A DNA stretch of 64,000 nucleotides from an uncultured Oscillospiraceae bacterium (GTDB lineage Bacteria; Bacillota; Clostridia; Oscillospirales; Ruminococcaceae): NCBI GenBank assembly GCA_934526065.1, contig CAKSZX010000002.1, positions 1 to 64,000 of the forward strand. The letters are read 5' to 3'. The translations under genes and the position numbers were made by a program. The notes under the pieces are model-generated. The model ran no database searches, had not been told where the DNA came from, and saw only the letters and a program-made list of their open reading frames with translations. Below, piece after piece: positions 18,311 to 27,128 of this stretch (positions are counted from its first letter, which is position 1; each line of letters starts with the position of its first letter).

Positions 18311-18337
18311 CGCCGACACACAGTGCCGGCGTTTTTG
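18311..18337. terminator. Terminator between convergent genes
   Basis: CGCCG and CCGGCG arms with an internal CAC/GTG pairing, followed by TTTTTG on the plus strand. Confidence 0.6.
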
Positions 18338-18338
18338 T

Positions 18339-19112
18339 TTATTCAATCTTAAACAATCTTTTTGCGTTTTGGTTTGTTATGCCGATGATCTCATCTTTCG
18401 TAAACCCGAGTTCATCTGCCATTTTTTGCGCTGTGAAATGCAAAAGGGAGGAATCGCATCTTTTGCCTCTGTTAGGCTCCGGTGCCATATATGGGCAGTC
18501 TGTTTCTATAAGAAGTTTATCAAGAGGCACTACTTTCATGCTTTCAATGGCACGGCGGGCGTTTTTAAAGGTTATAACCCCTGTAAAACCGATGTAAAAG
18601 CCCATTTTGATAAGTTGCTTACAACTTTCCCGGCTGCCGGAATAACAGTGAATAACGCCGTTTTTCAAGGGGTGAGCAGTAAGTATATCAATGGTATCTG
18701 CCATTGCATCCCTTGTGTGAATAATCATCGGCAAATCAAGCTCGTTGGCAAGGTCTATCTGCCCAATAAAGGCATGCTTTTGAATATCTTTTTCCGTGGC
18801 GTCCTCATAGTGGTAGTCCAAACCGCATTCGCCGATTGCTTTTACCTTTGAATCTGCCGCCAGTTTTTTAAGTATTTCAAGGCTGTCCGGCTTTAATATT
18901 TCCTCTGCGTTTTCCGGGTGAATACCCACCGCACAGTACATAAAATCTTCTTTTTTTGCCTGTTCCAAAGCCTTTTGAGAGGACTGTATATCATACCCCA
19001 CATTCATTACATTGCCTACGCCGCTTTCTTTAAGCAGATTGAGCACACTGTCATAATCTGCCCGAAAAGCATCGTCGTTGTAGTGGCTGTGGCTGTCAAA
19101 AATTTTATTCAT
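18339..19112 (-). CDS. tatD: TatD family metal-dependent hydrolase (DNase)
   Basis: The 257-residue protein is a TIM-barrel metallohydrolase. 'DSHSHYND' near residue 6 supplies the first metal ligands. 'GECGLDYHYE', 'MIIHTRDA', 'HCYSGS' and 'IETDCPYMAPEPNRGKRCDS' are the other family blocks, all intact. Members have 3'-to-5' nuclease activity linked to DNA repair. In many Firmicutes tatD follows metG, as here, where metG ends 57 bases upstream on the same strand. GGAG precedes the start. Confidence 0.93.
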   Translation of the reverse strand: MNKIFDSHSHYNDDAFRADYDSVLNLLKESGVGNVMNVGYDIQSSQKALEQAKKEDFMYCAVGIHPENAEEILKPDSLEILKKLAADSKVKAIGECGLDYHYEDATEKDIQKHAFIGQIDLANELDLPMIIHTRDAMADTIDILTAHPLKNGVIHCYSGSRESCKQLIKMGFYIGFTGVITFKNARRAIESMKVVPLDKLLIETDCPYMAPEPNRGKRCDSSLLHFTAQKMADELGFTKDEIIGITNQNAKRLFKIE

Positions 19113-19128
19113 AAACTTCTCCTAAAAG

Positions 19129-19158
19129 AAATGCTCTGCTTAAAAACAGAGCATTTTT
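19129..19158. terminator. Hairpin between metG and tatD
   Basis: AAATGCTCTG pairs with CAGAGCATTT. On the minus strand it is followed by TTTCTTTT, so it could end or attenuate the metG transcript before tatD. Confidence 0.5.
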
Positions 19159-19169
19159 GTTTGTGTTAT

Positions 19170-21134
19170 TTATCTTATTTTGCTGCCCGGTTCAACACCG
19201 TCATCAATAAATATAACCTTTGCGGAACCGTCCCGATTATCGGTTGCCAAAATCATGCCTTCGCTCATGATACCTGCCATCTTTCTCGGTGCAAGGTTGT
19301 CAATGATTATAACCTTTTTGCCTATAATGTCTTTCGGTTCGTACCATTCGTGAATGCCGGAGAGAATTGTTCTCTCTTTCTTGCCGTCAAAAACCGTATT
19401 CTTCAAAAGCTTTTTCGAGTTGGAAAGCGCTTCGGAATTTACAATTTTACCTACAATAAGATTTACCTTTGCAAAGTCGTCTATTGAAATTTCTTCAGTT
19501 TTTTCTTCGGCTTTTTCTGCTTTTTTAGCCTCGGCTTTCCGTTTTGCCTCTCTCCGGGCTTTCTTTTCTTCTTCCTCTTTGGCTATTGCCGCAAGCTCTT
19601 TTGCTGCGTCAATACGAGGGAAGATCACATCGCCTTTGTGCACGGTAACTTCCTTTTTGTAACCGAATTCTTTAAGGCTGTCATAAGTAAGTTCCTCTGC
19701 CGTGTAACCAAGCTGTGCGGCAATCTTAGGTGATGTGTTCGGCAAATATGCCTGCAACAATGTTGTTACAAATCTCAAAGACTCAACAAGAACATACAAA
19801 ACCGTTGCAAGTCTTGTTTTGTTTGCCTCGTCCTTTGCCAAAACCCAAGGAGCTGTTTCGTCAATATACTTATTGGCTCGCTGAACAATAGCAAAAATCT
19901 CCGCAAGAGCTTGAGGAATACTCAAATCGTCCATGTACTTATCTGTCTTAGCTGTAAGACCGTTGCACATATCAATAAGGTTTTTATCAATATCTTCATA
20001 CTGTCTTTCGGCAGGGAGAGTGCCGCCAAAGTATTTTTCAATCATGGCAACGGTTCTTGAAACAAGGTTGCCCAAATCGTTTGCCAAATCGGCGTTTGTT
20101 CTTGCAATAAGAGCCTCATGTGTGTAAACGCCGTCATTTCCGAAAGGAACTTCACGGAGCAAGAAATATCTCACTGCGTCAACGCCGTATTTTTCACATA
20201 AAACAACAGGGTCAACAACGTTGCCTACGCTCTTTGACATCTTACCGCCGTTTAAAAGCAACCAGCCGTGGCCGAAAACTCTCTTAGGCAACGGCAAATC
20301 CAAGGCCATGAGCATTGCAGGCCAAATAATTGTGTGGAAACGCAAAATTTCTTTACCTACCATATGCAGATCGGCCGGCCAATACTTATCAAAGTCATGA
20401 TATTCATCATTTTCATAGCCCAAAGCTGTGATATAGTTAGAAAGGGCGTCAACCCATACATAAACCGTGTGATCCGGGTCAAATGTAACCGGAATACCCC
20501 ATTTAACGGTAGTTCTTGAAACACACAAATCCTGCAAACCCTGGTTGATAAAGCTTATCATTTCATTCTTTCTTGCCTCAGGCTGAATGAAATCCGGGTG
20601 TTCTTCATAATGTTTTAAAAGTCTGTCGGCATATTTGCCAAGCTTAAAGAAATATGCGTCCTCTTTTGCTTTGTAAACTTCTCTGCCGCAGTCAGGGCAT
20701 TTGCCGTCAACAAGCTGGCTTTCTGTCCAGAAAGTTTCACAAGGCTTGCAGTACATACCCTCGTAGAAACCCTTGTAAATTTCACCCTTGTCATAAAGAG
20801 TTTTAAATATCTTCTGTACGGACTTTACATGATATTCGTCTGTTGTTCTTATATATCTGTCATAGCTTACATCAAGCAATTTCCAAAGGCTTTTTACATT
20901 GGCAACAATTTCGTCAACATACTGCTTAGGTGTTTTGCCTGCGGCAGCGGCCTTGTCCTGAATTTTCTGGCCGTGTTCATCTGTACCGGTAAGGTACATT
21001 ACGTCATAACCCTGCAATCTCTTATATCTGGCAATGGCGTCGCAAGCTACGGTTGTGTAGCTGTGGCCGATGTGAAGATTGTCAGACGGATAGTAGATAG
21101 GGGTGGTAATATAATATGTTTTCTTTTTCTCCAT
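19170..21134 (-). CDS. metG: Methionyl-tRNA synthetase
   Basis: The enzyme charges tRNA-Met. It is class I, with 'HIGH' at 21-24 and 'KMSKS' near 300. A zinc knuckle with CxxC pairs is at about 127-147 ('CKPC...CPDC'). An anticodon-binding helical domain is followed by a Lys/Glu-rich linker (about 510-545) and a C-terminal tRNA-binding (EMAP-like) domain, giving 654 residues, normal for the long bacterial form. No T-box or S-box leader was found upstream. It lies between the FemAB-like gene and tatD, all on the minus strand. Confidence 0.97.
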   Translation of the reverse strand: MEKKKTYYITTPIYYPSDNLHIGHSYTTVACDAIARYKRLQGYDVMYLTGTDEHGQKIQDKAAAAGKTPKQYVDEIVANVKSLWKLLDVSYDRYIRTTDEYHVKSVQKIFKTLYDKGEIYKGFYEGMYCKPCETFWTESQLVDGKCPDCGREVYKAKEDAYFFKLGKYADRLLKHYEEHPDFIQPEARKNEMISFINQGLQDLCVSRTTVKWGIPVTFDPDHTVYVWVDALSNYITALGYENDEYHDFDKYWPADLHMVGKEILRFHTIIWPAMLMALDLPLPKRVFGHGWLLLNGGKMSKSVGNVVDPVVLCEKYGVDAVRYFLLREVPFGNDGVYTHEALIARTNADLANDLGNLVSRTVAMIEKYFGGTLPAERQYEDIDKNLIDMCNGLTAKTDKYMDDLSIPQALAEIFAIVQRANKYIDETAPWVLAKDEANKTRLATVLYVLVESLRFVTTLLQAYLPNTSPKIAAQLGYTAEELTYDSLKEFGYKKEVTVHKGDVIFPRIDAAKELAAIAKEEEEKKARREAKRKAEAKKAEKAEEKTEEISIDDFAKVNLIVGKIVNSEALSNSKKLLKNTVFDGKKERTILSGIHEWYEPKDIIGKKVIIIDNLAPRKMAGIMSEGMILATDNRDGSAKVIFIDDGVEPGSKIR

Positions 21135-21226
21135 TTTAAAACCTCTCTTATTAAATTAAGTCTAAATTTTATTTCCGACAATAAACTACTTATTATAATA
21201 TCAAAATACATCTGTATTTTCAATAC

Positions 21227-22267
21227 TTACTTGTGATTTTTGGCGTTCTTTATTTTTCTTCTCACCTCAAGAGCCATGTCTACGGCCTTTTCATAAATCG
21301 GGTCGAATACTATTTTAAATTCACCTGCGGTCTCAATAACCCGGCCGGAAAAATTGGACTTAAATTCCAAAATTCTGTAAAGTTCCTCGCCGTCCTCAGG
21401 TCTCGGTGCAACGCCTTGCATATCGTAAGTGTGGCAACCGCCTTCGGTAGCCCATTTCATAAGTTCATACTGCAAGCCGTAAGTAGGGCGCAGATTTCTC
21501 ATTTCGGCAGTAGAACAGCCGTAAACATGGCTTGTTGTGCCTGCGTACTGTACCGCAACGCCGCCGCAAAGGGGCTTATCTTCGTAATAAGCCATGTAAA
21601 GTCGGCAGTTATCCCCAAAGGCGTTAAGCATTTTTGCAAAGTAATTTTTCGGCCTTATGCTAAAATGCTGTCTTATGCCGGTTTCAGAGTATATTTTGTA
21701 AAAATCTTCAAGTCCTTCAAGACCGCAGTTTTTATAAACAACCCCTTTTTTGTAAGGGTAGCGCATTTTATAGCGGGTGTCTCTGTCCATTTTCAGCATA
21801 AGCTCATCCATTGACATTCCCTTTATATAGTTCAGCATATAATTGTATCTGGGCTGAATTGTATCGTGAAAAGCTGCGTGTTCGTGTATTGTAAGTCCGC
21901 AGCTTTTGAAAAATTCTATGGTCTTTTCATCGTCAACCATAACCAATGGGTCTGCAATAAAAACATATGCGTTGTGCTTTTTGCCAACCTGTTTAACGCC
22001 GTCAATCAAATCCAAAAGGGTTTCTCTGTCGGTGTAATCGCAAACAGGGCCTCTGCAAGCGTACATCATTGATTTTATACCTATTTTGCGTATCAGAATA
22101 AAGATGCCGCCCTTTATGTTTCCTTTATCATCTCTGGAAACAACAACTTCGTTTTCCCACTCGTCCTTTACAAGACCCCACTGAACCGACTGCTGAAAAG
22201 CTCCGTGTGGGTGATGAGAGACGAAATCCTCGTATTCACCGTATTTATCTTTACTTAAAATTTCCAT
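21227..22267 (-). CDS. FemAB-like aminoacyltransferase (peptidoglycan interpeptide bridge)
   Basis: This 346-residue protein resembles FemA/FemX enzymes, which add amino acids from aminoacyl-tRNA to the lipid II stem peptide. Supporting blocks are 'HGAFQQSVQWGLVKDEW' at the start, 'YACRGPVCDY', 'YMLNYIKGMSMDELMLKMD', 'KTRYK'-like basic residues and 'YDMQGVAPRPEDGEELYRILEFKSNFSGRVIE' at the C-terminus (GNAT fold). I chose the ATG at 22267, with AGGTGG just before it, over an upstream in-frame start. It is divergent from the next lipoprotein gene. Confidence 0.82.
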   Translation of the reverse strand: MEILSKDKYGEYEDFVSHHPHGAFQQSVQWGLVKDEWENEVVVSRDDKGNIKGGIFILIRKIGIKSMMYACRGPVCDYTDRETLLDLIDGVKQVGKKHNAYVFIADPLVMVDDEKTIEFFKSCGLTIHEHAAFHDTIQPRYNYMLNYIKGMSMDELMLKMDRDTRYKMRYPYKKGVVYKNCGLEGLEDFYKIYSETGIRQHFSIRPKNYFAKMLNAFGDNCRLYMAYYEDKPLCGGVAVQYAGTTSHVYGCSTAEMRNLRPTYGLQYELMKWATEGGCHTYDMQGVAPRPEDGEELYRILEFKSNFSGRVIETAGEFKIVFDPIYEKAVDMALEVRRKIKNAKNHK

Positions 22268-22349
22268 AACTAACCACCTAAATGTAATATTCGGTATAAG
22301 ATAGTATATCATAATTCTGTGAAAAATAACAGGTATTTTTAACAATAAA

Positions 22350-22408
22350 TTGACATTTGACCGAATATTTGATACATTAAATAATAGCACTTGTAACACA
22401 GGTTACAA
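22350..22408 (+). promoter_or_regulatory. Promoter with a palindrome in the leader
   Basis: TTGACA (22350-22355), 17 bases and TACATT (22373-22378) precede the palindrome TTGTAAC-ACAG-GTTACAA (22391-22408), which sits at the predicted transcript start. That is a usual operator position; it could also be an mRNA hairpin close to the ribosome binding site. Confidence 0.55.
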
Positions 22409-22422
22409 AATTCGGAGGAAAT

Positions 22423-23748
22423 ATGAAATATATAAAGAAATTTTTTGCTTTGATACTTGCATTTGCAATGGTTTTGTCATTTGCGGCTTGTTCGGCAAAA
22501 TCTAACATTGACACAAGTACCGACCTTGGCCGGGCTGTAAATTCAGCGTCGGACTACCTTTACAAAACCGTTAAAAAGACGGCTAAATATGGCGACGAAG
22601 AGGCAATTATCGGCCTTTTGAGAAGCGGATATATCGACTATTGGGACGATTTATCCGAAGACTACAAAATGCACATGAACGATTTTATCCGCAAAAACGG
22701 AAGCATTATCGGCTTAAAGGGCGATAATTATTATGACGCTTACCCTAATGTTATTTTCGCATATACGGCTTGCGGAATTTACGCAAACAAAACATCCAAT
22801 GCGGATCTTACAAGCGGTATCAGCAACGACAACTTTGTTATGAAGGGCGGATATTTGAACAAAATAAACTGCCTTGCGGCTGTTGAGTGCGGCGGCACCG
22901 GGTTTTACCCAATGTATGCCGACGGTGACTTAACAAGAGAAGATTTAGTTGAATTTGTTCTCTCTTTGCAAAACGAAGACGGCAGTTTTTCATATAAAGG
23001 TATGGAAGAAACCGTTACACAGGTTACATCACGGGCAGTTGTGGCTCTCTCTCTTACAGAGCAAAGCCGGCAGGTAAAAGCAGCTGTTAAATCCGGTGTT
23101 GAATATCTTGAAAACACCGTTAAAACAACCGATGATTTAAAAGATTTGTCAAAGGCAATTATTGCCCTTAATACAGCCGGTGTTGACGCAACCGATGTAA
23201 ATGGCAACGATTTGGTTAAAGCACTTATTCTTCGCCAAAACAGCGACGGCTCTTTTGCACAGAGCACAAAGGACGAGGGCAACAAGGACGATACCGCAAC
23301 GGCACTTTTGGCTCTTGCAAGCCGGTACAGATTTGAAAAAGGCGAAACATCTCTTTACAATATGAGCGATGTTGTAGGCGGTACTCATAACAAACTCAGC
23401 CCCCTTTGGTCGACTTATGTTGACACAATGAAGGTCGCCTTTGTCATTATCTTTACGTTCCTTGTAATTCTGTTTATTGTTTCAAGATTTAGAATTGCAA
23501 AATGGAAGAAAGAAGGCATATACGATTACGAAAAGGGCAGAATGATGTCTGACGAAGATATTGCCAAGGTAAGAGCACGGCAGGCTGACAGACGGTTGCA
23601 GGAAGAAAAGGAAAACAACGGTGAAAACACCGAAAATTCCTCTGAAAACTCTGACCGGGTCAATGCAGAAGAAACCGAAAAGTCTGAAATCCCATGGGAA
23701 ACCGCAAACGAACAGATTGAAGAAGCCGATAAGGGCGAAGAAAAATAA
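22423..23748 (+). CDS. Lipoprotein with prenyltransferase/squalene-cyclase-like repeats and a membrane anchor
   Basis: The 441-residue protein has a lipoprotein-type signal peptide ('LSFAACSAK', Cys near 23). Repeats such as 'LQNEDGSFSYKG...TSRAVVALS' and 'RQNSDGSFAQ...DDTATALLALAS' follow, the QDGSF-type motifs of alpha/alpha-barrel proteins. A transmembrane helix lies at about 343-361, with an acidic cytoplasmic tail of about 70 residues. Clostridial proteins with this barrel are sometimes linked to cofactor or sugar binding outside the cell, but nothing here fixes a ligand. Doubly anchored topology is inferred. Confidence 0.75.
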   Translation: MKYIKKFFALILAFAMVLSFAACSAKSNIDTSTDLGRAVNSASDYLYKTVKKTAKYGDEEAIIGLLRSGYIDYWDDLSEDYKMHMNDFIRKNGSIIGLKGDNYYDAYPNVIFAYTACGIYANKTSNADLTSGISNDNFVMKGGYLNKINCLAAVECGGTGFYPMYADGDLTREDLVEFVLSLQNEDGSFSYKGMEETVTQVTSRAVVALSLTEQSRQVKAAVKSGVEYLENTVKTTDDLKDLSKAIIALNTAGVDATDVNGNDLVKALILRQNSDGSFAQSTKDEGNKDDTATALLALASRYRFEKGETSLYNMSDVVGGTHNKLSPLWSTYVDTMKVAFVIIFTFLVILFIVSRFRIAKWKKEGIYDYEKGRMMSDEDIAKVRARQADRRLQEEKENNGENTENSSENSDRVNAEETEKSEIPWETANEQIEEADKGEEK

Positions 23749-23766
23749 AAATCTGAAATAACAAAA

Positions 23767-23803
23767 CCGAGGTTTGCTTTATTGTAAACCTCGGAATTTT
23801 TTA
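23767..23803 (+). terminator. Terminator
   Basis: CCGAGGTTT (23767-23775) pairs with AAACCTCGG (23786-23794), then AATTTTTT. Confidence 0.8.
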
Positions 23804-23862
23804 TGTGTTTATTTTAAATATTTATGACCTGCTCATCGGTCGAGCATCGGGGATTTGTTTGA

Positions 23863-23895
23863 TATAATACAACTTAAAGTTGTAAAAGTACTTTT
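23863..23895 (+). promoter_or_regulatory. Promoter -10 and two palindromes before the umuC-like gene
   Basis: TATAAT (23863-23868) is followed directly by the perfect palindrome ACAACTTAAAGTTGT (23869-23883) and then AAAAGTACTTTT (23884-23895). No standard Bacillus LexA box (CGAAC-N4-GTTCG) is present. Either palindrome could be the operator for a damage-response repressor. Confidence 0.45.
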
Positions 23896-23954
23896 ATTTT
23901 CCGAAAATTTATGTTAATATATAGGTGAGATAAAATGTCAAGGGGGCAGAATAT

Positions 23955-25481
23955 ATGGAAGAGAAACGCAGTTATATAGCTATTGATTTAAAATCATTTT
24001 ATGCTTCGGTAGAGTGCATGGACCGCAAACTCAACCCCCTTACAACAAATCTTGTGGTTGCGGATAAAAGCAGAACCGAAAAAACAATCTGCCTTGCAGT
24101 GTCACCGGCGCTAAAAAAATATGGCATACCCGGCAGACCGAGGCTTTTTGAAGTGGTTCGGCGTGTAAATCAGGTGAATAGCGAAAGAATTTTAAAGGCC
24201 AAGGGAAGAAAATTTGTAAAAAATTCCACTGACGAAAACGAACTGAAATCATCTTGCGATTATCGGGTTGACTATATTATCGCACCGCCGAGAATGGCAA
24301 GATATATTGAGGTCAGCACCCGGATATACGCAATATACTTAAAGTATGTTTCCCATGAGGATATGCACATTTATTCCGTTGACGAGGTGTTTATCGACGC
24401 CACAAATTATCTTGCCACATATAAAATGACTGCGGAACAGCTTGCTATGACAATGATTAAAGATGTGCTGGAAACCACGGGGATAACCGCAACTGCGGGC
24501 ATAGGCACAAATTTATATCTTGCAAAGGTGGCAATGGATATTGTTGCAAAACATATCGAACCGGATGAAAACGGCGTGCGAATTGCCAAACTTGACGAAA
24601 TGAGTTATCGCAAATTGCTTTGGGACCACCGACCGATGACGGATTTTTGGCGTGTGGGCAGGGGCTATGCCAAAAGATTGGAAGCCGCCGAACTGTACAC
24701 CATGGGGGACATTGCAAGGTGTTCTTTGGGCGGTGACAGGGATTATTACAACCGGGATTTGCTGTACAAAATGTTCGGTGTAAATGCGGAACTTTTAATC
24801 GACCATGCATGGGGTTACGAACCTTGTAAAATTTCCGATATAAAGTCCTACAAGCCGGAAAACAACAGTCTTGGGGCGGGGCAGGTTCTTAAAGAGCCGT
24901 ACTCCTTTGACAGGGGACGAATAGTGATAAGAGAAATGGCCGACGCACTTTCCTTGGAACTTTTGGACAAAGGCCTTGTCACCGACCAACTTGTTTTAAC
25001 TGTCGGTTATGATATAGAAAATTTGACCGATTTAAACCGAAAATCCGCTTACAAAGGGGACATAACCGTTGACAGATACGGCAGGCAGGTGCCAAAGCCC
25101 GCCCACGGAACGGAAAATTTAAAGTCAAAAACATCTTCGGCTCGCCTTATCACCCGGGGAATGTTAAATTTATATGACAGAATTGCGGATAAAAATTTGC
25201 TCATTAGGCGTATAACAATTTCCGCAACCAAGGTTATAAGCGAAAAACAGGCAGAAGAAAAACAAAAATATCGGCAAATGGATTTATTTACCGATTATTC
25301 CGACTTGAAAAAGAAAGAAGAGGAAGAAAACGCCCGCCTTGACCGTGAAAGACGACTTGGACAGGCAATGCTTTCTATAAAGAAAAGGTACGGTAAAAAT
25401 GCAATTTTAAAGGGTACAAGCCTTGAAGAAGGGGCCACCGCCATGGAGAGAAACGGGCAAATAGGAGGACACAGAGCGTAG
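23955..25481 (+). CDS. Y-family DNA polymerase, UmuC/DinB-like
   Basis: The 508-residue protein is an error-prone polymerase that bypasses DNA lesions. The catalytic acids are D11 in 'YIAIDLKSFYASVE' and the Asp-Glu pair in 'YSVDEVFID' near 141. Finger, helix-hairpin-helix and little-finger regions follow, with an extended charged C-terminus. It is longer than DinB (about 350-400), like the UvrX/YqjW group of Firmicutes. AAGGGGG precedes the ATG. It is followed 2 bases later by a YolD-like gene, the pairing seen for Bacillus SOS polymerases. Confidence 0.92.
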   Translation: MEEKRSYIAIDLKSFYASVECMDRKLNPLTTNLVVADKSRTEKTICLAVSPALKKYGIPGRPRLFEVVRRVNQVNSERILKAKGRKFVKNSTDENELKSSCDYRVDYIIAPPRMARYIEVSTRIYAIYLKYVSHEDMHIYSVDEVFIDATNYLATYKMTAEQLAMTMIKDVLETTGITATAGIGTNLYLAKVAMDIVAKHIEPDENGVRIAKLDEMSYRKLLWDHRPMTDFWRVGRGYAKRLEAAELYTMGDIARCSLGGDRDYYNRDLLYKMFGVNAELLIDHAWGYEPCKISDIKSYKPENNSLGAGQVLKEPYSFDRGRIVIREMADALSLELLDKGLVTDQLVLTVGYDIENLTDLNRKSAYKGDITVDRYGRQVPKPAHGTENLKSKTSSARLITRGMLNLYDRIADKNLLIRRITISATKVISEKQAEEKQKYRQMDLFTDYSDLKKKEEEENARLDRERRLGQAMLSIKKRYGKNAILKGTSLEEGATAMERNGQIGGHRA

Positions 25482-25483
25482 GT

Positions 25484-25675
25484 ATGAACAATGAAAACAG
25501 CCATAAATATGACGATATTATAAATCTGCCATATATAAAGTCAAAAAAAAAACCATGGCTGACCATGGCTGAAAGGGGAGCACAGTTTTCGCCCTTTGCG
25601 GCTCTAACCGGGTTTGAGGACGCAATAGACGAAACGGCAAAAATTGTTGAAGAAGAAGTAATTTCAAAAGAATAA
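25484..25675 (+). CDS. YolD-like protein
   Basis: This 63-residue protein shows the YolD family core 'RGAQFSPFAALTGFEDAI' after a 'KPWLTMAERG' segment. YolD proteins are encoded beside UvrX/UmuC-type polymerases in Bacillus and are regarded as UmuD-like partners, though their activity is not well defined. The gene starts 2 bases after the polymerase stop, so the pair is surely one transcript. It is shorter than typical YolD (about 90-110), ending soon after the core. Confidence 0.85.
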   Translation: MNNENSHKYDDIINLPYIKSKKKPWLTMAERGAQFSPFAALTGFEDAIDETAKIVEEEVISKE

Positions 25676-25733
25676 AATTATTATAATTATTCTAAAACAA
25701 TTTCAAAGTGTATAAAATTTATAAAAAATAAAA

Positions 25734-25758
25734 ACGCCGTAAAAATACGGCGTTTTTT
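25734..25758. terminator. Bidirectional terminator between yolD and tRNA-Pro
   Basis: ACGCCGTA, loop AAAA, TACGGCGT with T-run on the plus strand and A-run on the other side. Confidence 0.8.
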
Positions 25759-25759
25759 G

Positions 25760-25836
25760 TGGTCGGGATGACAAGATTCGAACTTGCGACCTCTGCGTCC
25801 CGAACGCAGCACTCTACCAAACTGAGCCACATCCCG
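25760..25836 (-). tRNA. tRNA-Pro (anticodon CGG)
   Basis: Read on the minus strand the 77-nt sequence folds as a cloverleaf. The acceptor is CGGGATG/CATCCCG, the discriminator A, and the CCA end is encoded. The anticodon arm is CTGCG-TTCGGGA-CGCAG, anticodon CGG, and the T-arm contains GTTCGAATC. Its own promoter TTGACA-17-TATAAT lies at 25876-25848. Confidence 0.95.
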
Positions 25837-25847
25837 ACGACCATTAA

Positions 25848-25876
25848 ATTATACAACAGAACATTATTTATGTCAA
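25848..25876 (-). promoter_or_regulatory. tRNA-Pro promoter
   Basis: Minus strand: TTGACA (25876-25871), 17-base spacer, TATAAT (25853-25848), a full consensus sigma-A promoter 11 bases before the tRNA. Confidence 0.8.
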
Positions 25877-26099
25877 GGAAAAGTTTCAAAAATTTATCGG
25901 TCAAAGGAAATTTCCAAATTGCAATATGAAATGTGACAGAATTAAACATCTCAAAAGGGGAGTGATGACCAAAGATTTTTCAGGAAGATTGTCTATCCAA
26001 TCTACCATATTCAATTTTTAAAAGTCAAGAAGAACGTGTAAATGATATTTAAAGACTAAAACCATGATATAAAGTAAAATTATAGAATATAAAATAAAA

Positions 26100-26122
26100 A
26101 TCCGCTATAAATAGCGGATTTT
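26100..26122 (-). terminator. Terminator of tRNA-Ser(GCT)
   Basis: ATCCGCTA/TAGCGGAT stem directly after the tRNA, with a T-run on the minus strand. Between here and the tRNA-Pro promoter (25877-26099) I see nothing. Confidence 0.75.
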
Positions 26123-26213
26123 TGGCGGAGATTGAGGGATTTGAACCCTCGCGACGGTTACCCGCCCTACGCCCTTAGCAGGGGCGCCTCTTCGACCTCT
26201 TGAGTAAATCTCC
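26123..26213 (-). tRNA. tRNA-Ser (anticodon GCT)
   Basis: A 91-nt class II tRNA on the minus strand: acceptor GGAGATT/AATCTCC, discriminator G, encoded CCA. The anticodon arm is CGCCC-CTGCTAA-GGGCG with anticodon GCT. A long variable arm is present, as expected for serine. The promoter is TTGACA (26280-26275), 17 bases, TATTAT (26257-26252). Confidence 0.95.
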
Positions 26214-26251
26214 AAGTCCGAAGTTTTGTACTTCTGTTCGATTGCCAGATT

Positions 26252-26280
26252 ATAATAACATATTATTCCCGATTTGTCAA
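26252..26280 (-). promoter_or_regulatory. tRNA-Ser(GCT) promoter
   Basis: Minus strand TTGACA, 17-base spacer, TATTAT, upstream of the tRNA. Confidence 0.7.
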
Positions 26281-26320
26281 GGACAATATTTGTATGGGAA
26301 CAATATGGAAAGAGAAATTA

Positions 26321-26431
<111 letters not shown>

Positions 26432-26453
26432 GTGTCTAAATGACAGCTTGAAT

Positions 26454-26482
26454 ATAATATCACAGCTTATAGATTTTGTCAA
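26454..26482 (-). promoter_or_regulatory. tRNA-Ser(TGA) promoter
   Basis: Minus strand TTGACA, 17-base spacer, TATTAT. The rest of the gap up to the tmRNA terminator holds only one doubtful 62-codon frame. Confidence 0.7.
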
Positions 26483-26717
26483 TAAAAAATTTAAAATAAT
26501 TTCTGTATTGCTTCTGTGTTGTAAATAGATGTGACCCAATTTAGATAAAAATAAATCAAAGTTAGGTATAATGTTTGATGATGCCATATCTCGTATGGTA
26601 TATCATTTGCAATAGAACTATCAGCGTCTAACGGTTTAGCCGTATCTCTGCCATTAGTGCCTTGTGCTTTTTTAGTCATAGAGGCTCGCTGTGGTTCTAT
26701 TTTATTTTTATCAAATT

Positions 26718-26760
26718 AAAAAGGTATCCACAAAGCCAAGTTGCCTTGTGGATACCTTTT
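26718..26760 (-). terminator. Terminator of tmRNA
   Basis: AAAAGGTATCCACAA pairs with TTGTGGATACCTTTT directly after the tmRNA 3' end. Confidence 0.85.
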
Positions 26761-27108
26761 TGGTGGAGGCGACGGGAGTTGAACCCGTGTCCGAAAAATT
26801 ATCCGTAACAGTATCTACGAGTGTAGTTTATCATTAACATTCCCTTTGCAATGAACCGACAAACAGGTTAGTGCATCGGTAGCTTCATAAAACCGTGACA
26901 AGCCTCAAAGCTTTGGCATGTTCACGTTCTCTATCTGCATGACACCTTGACCCCGGCCGATAGAAAACCGGGCAAGATGGTTGCTTTTAATTAAGCAGCT
27001 ACTAATTCGTTACGATTAGCGTTTATTTTTTTGGAACTTTTAAAGCGGTGTCCCACCGCTACTCGCTGCTCTCACTTCAAATTCCCCGTCGAAATCCAAT
27101 ACGCCCCC
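26761..27108 (-). ncRNA. ssrA: Transfer-messenger RNA
   Basis: The 348-nt RNA rescues stalled ribosomes and tags unfinished proteins. On the minus strand it starts GGGGGCGTATTGGATTTCGA and ends with the tRNA-like half, GTTCAACTCCCGTCGCCTCC plus ACCA. The tag frame at 27020-26991 reads GCT to TAA and encodes ANRNELVAA, 9 residues. Pseudoknot-type GC stems follow the tag. It lies 20 bases after smpB on the same strand, with no clear promoter of its own, so it is probably cut from a smpB-ssrA transcript. Confidence 0.96.
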
Positions 27109-27128
27109 ATATTCAATTTTAAATAAAA

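Noticed and set aside
26491..26679. 62-codon open frame on the minus strand between tRNA-Ser(TGA) and tmRNA
   Set aside because: No ribosome binding site, no recognisable domain, and it sits in a stable RNA cluster. It may be a decayed fragment but cannot be supported as a gene.
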